In this document: in pieces, positions 56,492 to 64,000 of the stretch | Layout: every line of letters starts with the position of its first letter | Position numbering within the stretch: the first letter of the stretch is position 1 | Assembly (NCBI GenBank): GCA_009801085.1 | Contig: VNWV01000011.1 | Coordinates: 248,001-312,000, forward strand | Direction: 5' to 3' | From: Lasiodiplodia sp. COLG20 | Taxonomy: Eukaryota; Ascomycota; Dothideomycetes; Botryosphaeriales; Botryosphaeriaceae | DNA: 64,000 nt | Notes under the pieces: generated by a model | What the model was told of the DNA's origin: nothing | The model's database searches: none | What the model saw: the letters and a program-made list of their open reading frames with translations, nothing else | Made by a program: the position numbers and the translations under genes

Positions 56492-57498
56492 ATGTCGTCA
56501 TTAACACGAGAGGCGAAGCTGGCTTTGAGCGCGCCAGAGAAATCCATTGGAGATCTCTTCAGGCTCGATGGGAGAACGATACTTGGTGGGTTTCAACGCG
56601 CGGATAATAGAAAAGCTGCTAACGATCAGGAGTCACTGGCGGAGGTGGTGCTGTTGGCTTGGAAGTTGCGAGATCCGTTCTCGAGACCGGGGGTGATGTC
56701 ATTTGTGTGGATCGCGCAGATCATGCTCTTGCTGAGCCATGGGGTCAGTCATGATACTGGATTCTCTCGGAATTAAGCACAGCTAACATGGAAGCGAGGC
56801 AGAGAGAGTGCTGAAAGCAGCCGAGCTGCATGAGACCAAGGCATGGTACTACAGTTGCGACATCACCAACGAGCCCGATGTACGCCGGGTTTTCAGAACG
56901 GCACTGTCTTCGACGAGGTTTCCACTGCGAGGTCTGGTGACTTGTGCAGGCATCAGTGGCGACGGCCCAGCCACCGAATGGGCTATTGATTCTGTGAAGC
57001 GCATCATGGATGTCAACTTCGCTGGTACTTTCATGTGTGCACAGGAAGCAGCACGCGAATTTCAGCGGCAAAAGGTAGCCGGAAGCATGGTTCTTGTGGC
57101 AAGCATGAGTGCACATGGCAGCAACAAGGTAGGCCGACTCGTAGACTGACCCAAGAGCATCACTGATCTCAAGGCAGGGAGTCGACACAGCGGCATATAA
57201 CTCGTCGAAGTCAGCGGTAGTGCAACTTGCACGATCGCTCGCAGCAGAATGGGGCAGTAACAAGAACTACCCCCTCATTCGGGTCAACACGGTGTCGCCT
57301 GGGTATATCAGGACACGCATGACATCTGGGACGCTGCAAGATGAGGCCATGGACCGGCAATGGTGCAATGACAACATGATGATGAGGCTGAGCACTGCGG
57401 ACGAACACCGTGGACCCATCATGTTTTTGCTGAGCGATGCGAGCAGCTTCGTGACTGGGGCCGACTTGAGAGTCGACGGTGGACACACGGCCTGGTAA
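56492..57498 (+). CDS. Short-chain dehydrogenase/reductase (SDR)
   Basis: Exons 56492-56585, 56630-56743, 56803-57128 and 57178-57498 (introns 44, 59 and 49 nt) encode 284 aa. Splicing rebuilds the Rossmann start: LFRLDGRTILGVTGGGGAVG, then LEVARSVLETGGDVICVDRAD. The acidic residue at the end of beta-2 (Asp in CVDRAD) suggests NAD(H). The structural motif is LVTCAGISG (Cys in place of the first Asn of NNAG). The catalytic Ser is in VASMSAHG and the YxxxK in YNSSK. SPGYIRT and GADLRVDGGHTAW close the fold. The family resembles sorbitol/sugar-alcohol dehydrogenase-like SDRs, a guess from motif style. It is divergent from the MFS gene, sharing ~550 bp of promoter. Confidence 0.9.
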
Positions 57499-57567
57499 AA
57501 TTTTAGTTTTATAGCAAAGGTCAGCCTTTCACATTGAGACGAGAAACAGATCATGCCCATTTAAATG

Positions 57568-57748
57568 GCTGGTATTCGCTGTATCGAAGACCATCTGTTG
57601 ATCATTCAGCGTACCGTTGCGGTAAGGGTTGATTGGGGGCTGGGCGTAGCTGTTCTGTTGCGGCGGGCCGCTCGTTAACCTGCAGCTTGTTTATAGTACG
57701 TCCGAGTGACGTCGGCGGCAAGAAACCTCGCTCTGGTGACTCGGCGGG
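57568..57748 (+). repeat. Duplicated ~180-bp upstream block, copy 1 (before GFA gene)
   Basis: This block ends 217 bases before the GFA start and aligns with 59314-59498. The strongest shared pieces are CGGCGGGCCGCTC and GTGACGTCGGCGGCAAGA, with CTCGCTCTGGTGAC-CGGCGG near the end. It contains CGGGCCG (57664-57670), a TGACGTC CRE-like core (57707-57713) and GGCGGCAAG (57714-57722); a further inverted GGCGGCAAG lies at 57794-57802. Copy 1 is the more diverged one, with AT in place of GC at many sites. It may be a promoter duplicate or a small mobile repeat. Confidence 0.7.
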
Positions 57749-57965
57749 TATGATGCTGGTGTAAGTTGGCGCTCATTGGTGTAAGATACTTATCTTGCCG
57801 CCCGCACAGACCAGGAAATCGAGGGGTAAGATAAAGCTGCGGGGAAGTTTCGCAGAACACTAAACCCTTTCATCTCTTTATTTTCCAGGCAGGTACCTCC
57901 CTCTCATCGCGTCATCGAGCCGTCTGGTATAGTTCTCTGTGAAGCGGGTTGTCACTTTAAACGCC

Positions 57966-59096
57966 ATGGACCCCCAACCAAATACCGTCGTAATCACGGC
58001 TGAATGCCTGTGTAAAGCACACACGTTCAGCACCGAGATCTCCACTTCCAAGCTCCCGCTGGAAGCCAATGTCTGCCACTGCGATTCCTGCCGCCATTCC
58101 ACCGGTGCCCTATACGTAGTTGAAACGACATGGCCTCAACCGCGCGAGGACGTCGACATCAGCGGACTCAAGAGCTATCAATTTTCCGACAACATCACGT
58201 ATCGATTCTGCGGCACGTGCTCAACTCTGATGTTTTACGAGCCGCAAAAGTTCCCCAGCAAGCTGGGCACCTTTTCGGGACCACTGCAGAATATCAATAT
58301 CGACCTCGTCAAACTCGCCAGGCACATCTGGGTCGAGGACACTATTGACGGCGGTGCTTCCGTCTGGCTCAGAAAGCCAAACGCCGATGGCAAAGAGATT
58401 CCGCGGCACCGAGGGCGTTTTGAAGAGCTCCCGTGGGACTGGCCCAAGAAAGCAAACTCAACGATAGTCGAAGGAAAGCAAGAACAAAAATCTCTTCCTG
58501 TCTGGTGTCACTGCAAAGGGATCAATCTGCTCATGCATCGTGGAGATTATGCCAGCAAAAAGAGAGAGGAGATTCCATGGTATATCGACCCAAGGACACA
58601 CAAGCAGCTTGCCAGTTTCGACGTGTGTGACTCTTGCCGTCTACACTTCGGAAACGAGATCGTCAATTGGACGTTTGTAGACTTGTCCAACATATCTCAG
58701 GCGGATGGCGGTGCATTCCCAAGGGCAATGGAAGAGCTCAAGGCAGCAGTGGATGCGGGTGACCCCGCAGTTGGAACACTGGCCTACTATCAATCGTCGC
58801 CAGGTGTACACCGGTATTTCTGCAAGACTTGCTCCACATCCGCTTTCTACATTTGCGACGATAGACCGCAGATTGCGGACCTGGCCATTGGCCTGCTGGA
58901 GGCACCGGATGGAGCCAGAGCAGAGGGATTTTTGTCTTGGACTTATGGAGATGTTCCGGAATGGGTTGATGATACCAAAGGAGGTTGGCGAGAAAGACTG
59001 GTGAAGAGGGTGCAGGCTGATGCAGAGGAGTTCAGAATTGCAAAAGAATACCCGAAGAGTTGGAGAAGACTGGAGAAGGAGGCAAAAGCAGAATGA
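57966..59096 (+). CDS. Protein with two GFA/CENP-V-type zinc domains
   Basis: An intronless frame of 376 aa, starting at ATG in a CCATGG context; nine more in-frame codons lie upstream and look like leader. Two tandem GFA (glutathione-dependent formaldehyde-activating enzyme/CENP-V) domains are seen. Domain 1 has CLCKAH, CHCDSCRHSTGALY and FCGTCSTLMFY (residues ~14-105). Domain 2 has VWCHCKG, DVCDSCRLHFGNEI and FCKTCSTSAFYICDD (~185-315). All Cys pairs of both zinc sites appear present. Fungal GFA-domain proteins are often near metabolite or detoxification genes, and some act as thiol-dependent dehalogenases or in odd carbonyl chemistry. Glutathione-adduct handling is therefore inference. Confidence 0.9.
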   Translation: MDPQPNTVVITAECLCKAHTFSTEISTSKLPLEANVCHCDSCRHSTGALYVVETTWPQPREDVDISGLKSYQFSDNITYRFCGTCSTLMFYEPQKFPSKLGTFSGPLQNINIDLVKLARHIWVEDTIDGGASVWLRKPNADGKEIPRHRGRFEELPWDWPKKANSTIVEGKQEQKSLPVWCHCKGINLLMHRGDYASKKREEIPWYIDPRTHKQLASFDVCDSCRLHFGNEIVNWTFVDLSNISQADGGAFPRAMEELKAAVDAGDPAVGTLAYYQSSPGVHRYFCKTCSTSAFYICDDRPQIADLAIGLLEAPDGARAEGFLSWTYGDVPEWVDDTKGGWRERLVKRVQADAEEFRIAKEYPKSWRRLEKEAKAE

Positions 59097-59588
59097 TCTT
59101 AGAAAAGAGAGATGCGGGGGTTTCCTGCTACGGGATGTTGGCTAGGATGATGAGTGCGGTAGAACTGCGGATTCTGAGTTAGGCGGGCTACGTGCTACTG
59201 TCGAAAGACCAGTAGAGTGTGTGGGGCTGGTGCGGGGTGTCGATCCACGTGAAGAGAGTGGTTGCCGCGAGGCTGGCTAGTGCGAACATGAAACCGGATC
59301 GTCTATGAAAATTGCCGGTGCTTGCTATATTGGAGACCACCTGCTAGTCAGCTGTTCACGCGTCCTTGGTTGTAAGGACTGATGGGTGGCCGGATGGGGC
59401 CGCTCTACTTCCTACGGCGGGCCGCTCAACCCGCCGCTTGCTTGCCGTTGGCCGCGTGACGTCGGCGGCAAGAGACCCCGCTCTGATAACCCGGCGGATC
59501 TCTCTTCCGCCTTTGCCTAGGTTTCGATCTGTGACAACAGTCCGTCTTTCCGCCTTCCAATGACCGTGCGGTCTCTCAATCGTCATCC
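59097..59588. other. Promoter region of the regulator gene
   Basis: Contains the second copy of the duplicated block. A short minus-strand frame of 34 codons (MFALASLAATTLFTWIDTP at its start) around 59190-59290 reads like the end of a membrane protein but is too short to call. Confidence 0.4.
59314..59498 (+). repeat. Duplicated ~180-bp upstream block, copy 2 (before regulator gene)
   Basis: It aligns over its full length with 57568-57748 and ends 90 bases before the regulator ATG. It includes CGGGCCG at 59418-59424 inside CGGCGGGCCGCTCAACCCG, TGACGTC, and GGCGGCAAG at 59464-59472. Its placement in front of the regulator gene suggests possible autoregulation. Confidence 0.7.
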
Positions 59589-61853
59589 ATGGAATCACCC
59601 GCCCCCGAGCAGGACAACTCGCGGAAGCGTGCCGCCGTCGCGTGCAATTATTGCCGAAGAAGGTTCGGCTGCCATGACCCACGGCGCTATTTCGGCGTTG
59701 ACGGATGCTCATTGTACAATGCAGGAAGCGGCGTTGTGATGGCAGGAAGCCTGTCTGTACTCTGTGCGACGAGGCCAATATCGATTGTGCGTACAGCGAT
59801 CCAGAGACACGAAAGTATTGACCCTACTGCAAGTGTTTTGGCTCATATCTGACTGCTTTACACTCATACAGATCTGAAAGCTTCAGCGGCCAGGAATATT
59901 TGAACCGCCTCGGCGATCTTGAGACTCTCATCAAAGAAAACTCGGAGGCTATTGCTTCTATCAAGTCCCAGCTTGCCGCTCCACCGCCTTTGCCTGCACC
60001 CTCCCCATACTCGGCCCAATCATCCGGCGATGCTTTTAGCGTGCAGACCCCTCAACCCTCCAATCACGTTACTGCAGCCGCTTTTCTTCAAGCCTCTCCA
60101 CAGAATGGCAATTCTTATGGTCGCAATAGCTACTCCCCGGCTGTCCTCTCTCTCACTTCAGAGCAAGGTATACCGGCGATGACCATTCCAATTGGCCACG
60201 CGACAACAATTGGAAGCCTACTCACTTCTCCTCAAATGCGGGGGTTCCTTGGTCATTTCCCCAATGATCTTTTCCGCCGAGTTGAGTCTCAACGACAACT
60301 GCCGCGGGAGATTCTGCTGAGCCCGGTTTTACCCGGACCATTGCAGTTTCCCCAGCTTGACCGGGTACGAGCTGATGAGCTGGTTGAAGTTTACTTCTCT
60401 GAAGTCAATCCCCAACACCCTGTGCTTAATCATGAAAGCTTCCTGCTGCTGTATCAGTCCGTATTAGATCAGGGACTACAGTTCAACTTAGAGACTTCCC
60501 TTTCTTTAACTGTGTTGGCACTAGCTGAAGCTGTCTCAACCCCGCTGGATATTCGGGATGACCATGGCAACTGGATACCTGGAAGTCAGTATCTGACTGT
60601 TGCATGGCAAATCCTACGAAGTCACTTTTACGACTCATTCGACAACAGTATATATCTCCCCCAAGGTCTTTATTTATGTGCTCTGTATTTTGCAGTTCTG
60701 GCTAGACCTCTACAAGCCTCGAAGCTTGTGCATTCAGCCTCAACAAGCCTACAGCAATTACTCATGCAGTAAGTAAATGGCCCGATTCAGTAGCCAGCTT
60801 ATCTGATTGTTGTAGGCTTAAAGCTCCCGCTACTGATGGTCCGGAAGGTCAACAGATTCTGCGCATAGCTTGGTGCATTTTTGATCTGGAATGGTTCGTG
60901 TCTGAACATGTAGTGTCTCTACAGCTTAGCTGACAAATTTCACCCAGCGACCTGCTTGCCGAGCATCATCTCCCTCGCAGTGGTATCGAAGAGATCGTCG
61001 ACACCATGCCCTTTCCTTCCTGTGGCGATTCTCCTGACTATGCGATACTCGCTTGGCTCTCCGAGCTCTCAATTCGAAAATTGCTAAATAGAGTTCACCA
61101 TGCAATGTACGCGGCAGATTGGGATGAATCCCCTCAAGCCTCTCTGTCTCCGGGGGACGACCGCATACAACATGATGGGGGCTCCTTTCAGCCATTGAAT
61201 CGAACTCTGAAAGTATCTGCAGAGCTTAGCAGGCAGTTGGAGTCTTGGTTCAATCTTCTGCCCCCAGAGATCAAGCCAGATAAGGGAGCAGCTTTGCCGA
61301 GAAACCGAATCGAGGCCGCAATCCTTTGCCGGTATCATTCTGCACGCGAGATCATATTCCGACCATTCGTCTTTTATGCCATCGGCCTCAAATCACGAGC
61401 AGAGCTGGATGAATTTGTTGCAGATTGCTGCGAGAAGTGTATCAGCAGTAGTCGGGCATATGTGGACTTTGCGGAGGTTGTGCTGGAGAGACCATCCGCC
61501 TCAACTGAAATCGACATACAATCGTACGTATATTCGTTGCCCATCCAGTACATATATTCACAAGCCGTCTGCCCTATGAGAACATACACTGGCTACCAGT
61601 CTACCTACCGTCACAAAAGTCACTGATCTGATGTACTTCAAACAGAGTGTTCGCCTCAACCGCAATCCTCACAATCGCATTTCTCAATCCATCACTGAGA
61701 CACCTCGTTCACAACCTTGACAAGGCTCAGGAAAGTGCAATCAAAATGGTCCAACGTTGGGCATTTCCTGGTTCATGCATCGAGTCCATTCTTTCCATCT
61801 TAAAGCTGATGAAAGAGAAGACGGCAATGTTTGGACAATTCACCTCGCTGTGA
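59589..61853 (+). CDS. Zn2Cys6 transcription factor with fungal middle homology region
   Basis: Six exons (59589-59662, 59725-59814, 59872-60768, 60816-60893, 60948-61523, 61646-61853) sum to 1923 nt, 640 aa; introns are 62, 57, 47, 54 and 122 nt. Splicing of exons 1 and 2 restores the binuclear zinc cluster with Cys19, 22, 29, 36, 39 and 46 (CNYCRRRKRRCDG, KPVCTLCDEANIDC). A linker/coiled-coil follows (YLNRLGDLETLIKENSEAIA), then a Pro/Ser-rich region. The fungal-specific regulatory region spans ~200-600, including VEVYFSEVNPQHPVLNHESF. It is a nuclear, DNA-binding activator candidate for the surrounding MFS, SDR and GFA genes. CGG-triplet motifs in their promoters support that, without proof. 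Confidence 0.93.
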
Positions 61854-61923
61854 AAATGGAATTTCTTGTCTATAGCCAATAACTCGACTTGCATTGTGTT
61901 CATCAAAACCATGAGCTGAGCGT

Positions 61924-62839
61924 CTAGACAGTAAAGCGGAAACCTCCATTAGCACAAACGACGCTGCCAGTGCACCACGCCGCATCCTCCGTACACAACA
62001 TCCCCACCACCTTCGCCACCTCCGCCGCATACGCCGGCCTCCTCCCACCCATCTTCTCCTTACTCAACTTTACCAGCTTCTCATCATCCACCCCCTCCCT
62101 AATCACCGACAGCGGCGCATTGACCTGCCAACTCTCCATCTGCCTCCAGAACGTCTCGCCCGCTGCGTAATACATATCGCCCTCGACGGGGCCCGGGTTG
62201 ACGGCGTTCACCGTCGCGTATTCGGCGAGCTCGCGCGCCCACGTGCGCGTCATGGCTTCCAGCGCAGCCTTCGTCCCGCCGTAGATGGTCTGCCCGACGA
62301 AGCCGAGCGACGACGACACGGACGACAGGTTGACGACGCGGCCGGAGCGGTCGCGCGGCAGGAACGGCGCCACCGCCTGCGTCACCAGCAGCGGCGCCAG
62401 CACGTTTACGGCGTACTGCGCGTGGAAGGCTGCTTCGGGTATCTCGCCCAGCGCGTAGTTGCCGCCGATGCCGGCGTTGTTGATCAGGATGTTGATGGTC
62501 AGGGGTTGGCCGTCGACAGCGAAGTGGTGCTGGGCGGCGGCGATGATGGCCTCGGCGCCGGCGGCGGGCGTGCTGAGGTCGGCGCGGACGGAGTGGCAGC
62601 GGATTTTGTGTTTTTTGGTGAGGGAGAGGCAGAGGGAGGTTGCGAGGGCTGTGGAGGACTCGGAGGTGTAGCAGAGGAGGAGGTTGGCGCCTTTGGAGGC
62701 GAGGTCGCTTGCGATGGCTGCGCCGATGCCTGGGGAGCTGGTTAGGGAATGTGTGTGTCTGGGGGAAAGATGACGGACCTCTGGAGCCGCCGGTGACAAT
62801 GGCAAGTTTTCCGGAGAGGGGCTTGGTTTGTTGGGTCAT
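61924..62839 (-). CDS. Short-chain dehydrogenase/reductase (SDR), classical type
   Basis: Exons 62779-62839 and 61924-62729 (49-nt intron with CTAAC branch) encode 288 aa. The intron splits the cofactor motif TGGSRGIGAAIA (KLAIVTGGSR, GIGAAIASDL), a common site in fungal SDRs. Other motifs are ILINNAGIGG, NLSSVSSSLGF (catalytic Ser region), YGGTKAALEAMTR (YxxxK) and NAVNPGPVEGDMY. The Arg after TGGS suggests NADP(H). The C-terminal GSVVCANGGFRFTV closes the fold. It resembles 3-oxoacyl-ACP reductase/versicolorin-reductase-like SDRs in motif style. It is convergent with the regulator gene (70 bp). Its upstream spacer carries the CGGGCCG and GGCGGCAAG motifs. Confidence 0.93.
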
Positions 62840-63368
62840 TGTTCTGAATCGAAGACTTCGTGGAAACAAGATTGATCTGAAAAGCTCAGTGCTTTGACTT
62901 TGGTAAAGCCTGTTGAACAATATCTTAACATCTAGTGTCTTATATTCTTTTCAATCAGCTGTCGTCGACCCCGCCTGGCGGCAAGCATGTCCGCTACCAG
63001 TAACACACCCCATCGTGGCCCCGCTTTCTTGTTGCGGAATGTGGATGCGCTCCCCATATTCAAGCTTCAAGAAAAAATGATCATCTCTCTGGCGGATTGG
63101 TGCCGCCTTGCTCGATGATGATCATGGCGGACCGCCTCTTCCGCTGGCTGATCGCCCGCTTGCCAAATTTGAATAGCGCGACTTTGACCACGCGAGCGGC
63201 CCGCCATTCCCGCCACTGGTCGGCGGCATCGTGCCGCCCAGAATCAGCATTTCTTTCGCTCTATTGATGCTCCACATTGTCGGCTTGGGCAATGACTGCG
63301 CGCAAGAAGCATTCCCAAGATCCATAGAGCGTAGTCATTAAATTGCAAGCCTGTCCGTAGAAACACAA
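62840..63368. promoter_or_regulatory. Divergent promoter region with shared cluster motifs
   Basis: The spacer between the SDR (minus) and the P-loop kinase (plus) holds GGCGGCAAG at 62977-62985, an inverted CGGGCCG at 63197-63203 (in GGCGGGCCGCTCGCG when read on the minus strand), and several further GGCGG/CCGCC triplets (63097-63240). These match the duplicated block upstream of the GFA and regulator genes. The palindromic ATGATGATCAT near 63113 may be incidental. Confidence 0.45.
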
Positions 63369-64000
63369 ATGTCCAATCCGGTGGGAGCAAACAAAATGGA
63401 CGAGCAGGTGGAATACCTGGTACAGAAGGCTCTAGGTAAGCCAGATCTCTATACAGCGCCCGCCATCACCATCAGCACCTCGCTCACAAGCGGACCCCTT
63501 TCGTCCGGAACACAGCGAAACAGGCCGCCCTGGCCTCTTCCTCCTCTTCACCTTCTCCCAACCATCGCCTCCTCATCGCCATCTCCGGCATCCCCGGCTC
63601 CGGCAAATCCACTCTCGCCGCCCGCGTCGTCGCCCGTCTCAACAAAGAACACAACTCCCCCTCCCCCTCCACGACTACGACCTCCACAACATCAACGCCG
63701 CCAACGAACGACGAAGGCAAACACCAACCCCCTCCCCCCTCTTCCCCCTTCGCCGTCCTCGTCCCCATGGACGGCTTCCACCTCCCGCGCTCCGCCCTCT
63801 CCAAAATGCCGGACCCGGCTCACGCGCACTACCGACGCGGCGCGCCATGGACATTCGACGGCGCGGCCTTCGCGGCGCTGGTGCGAGCTTGCCGAGAGCA
63901 ATCATCGTCCTCCTGCTCGCCACCGCTGTTCGCGCCCAGTTTCGATCACGCGCTCAAGGATCCAGTAGCGGACGAGATCACGATCGGGGCGGGCGTGCGG
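63369..64000 (+). CDS. P-loop kinase, uridine kinase/YFH7-like (3' end off window)
   Basis: Exon 1 (63369-63435) and exon 2 (63516 to beyond 64000) join across an 80-nt intron; phase is fixed by the acceptor AACACAG. The product begins MSNPVGANKMDEQVEYLVQK and has a Walker A motif IAISGIPGSGKST at residues ~42-54. After a low-complexity Ser/Pro/Thr insert comes VLVPMDGFHLPRSALSKM, then HYRRGAPWTFDGAAF, the signature of the uridine kinase/pantothenate kinase-like (yeast Yfh7-type) group. It would phosphorylate a small substrate; yeast Yfh7 is a putative kinase of unknown substrate. The frame is open to the window's end. Its promoter is shared with the SDR gene. Confidence 0.88.

Noticed and set aside
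59190..59310. Minus-strand 34-codon frame resembling the end of a membrane transporter
   Set aside because: Too short and without upstream exons; may be chance hydrophobicity.

Overview
This window is nuclear DNA of a filamentous ascomycete (Pezizomycotina). The evidence is short (about 45-135 nt) GT-AG introns with CTAAC/CTAAT-type branch sites, genes on both strands separated by long spacers, and typical fungal families: Clr5, LaeA-like methyltransferase, hybrid histidine kinase, Zn2Cys6 regulator, F-box, P450, DHA14 and maltose-type MFS, and berberine-bridge-like oxidase. I cannot name the species. Exon structures were built by hand from splice sites, protein continuity and reading-frame arithmetic. 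No rRNA, CRISPR or bacterial-type operon is present.

Layout. 0-5.5 kb: the 3'-truncated start of a Clr5/ankyrin gene, then three minus-strand genes (2408-5453) that are diverged paralogues of one small unrecognised family. 6.7-10 kb: a LaeA-like methyltransferase and a pseudokinase. 10-25 kb: gene-poor, with one MITE, a coiled-coil hypothetical, an intron-containing tRNA-Gly(GCC), a hypothetical, a small chromodomain protein and a tiny hydrophobic ORF. 25.4-36 kb: a TauD-family dioxygenase, a RING protein, a probable frameshifted relic, a complete 1186-aa hybrid histidine kinase, and a second RING protein paralogous to the first.

37-50 kb holds accessory metabolism: a secreted FAD oxidase, two P450s, a GT25 glycosyltransferase and a DHA14 exporter, interrupted by a 470-bp hAT-type non-autonomous transposon with an 8-bp target duplication. 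No PKS, NRPS or terpene synthase is visible, so these are tailoring-type genes without a backbone enzyme inside the window. A second MITE copy at 50.48 kb matches the one at 10.16 kb. An F-box gene and a Cys-rich single-pass membrane protein follow.

54.2-62.8 kb looks like a small co-regulated catabolic or detoxification cluster: maltose-type MFS importer, SDR, double-GFA-domain protein, Zn2Cys6 regulator and a second SDR. A ~180-bp block is duplicated upstream of the GFA and regulator genes, and CGGGCCG and GGCGGCAAG motifs recur in the cluster's spacers, which suggests control by the resident regulator. The window ends inside a P-loop kinase gene of the uridine kinase/YFH7 type.
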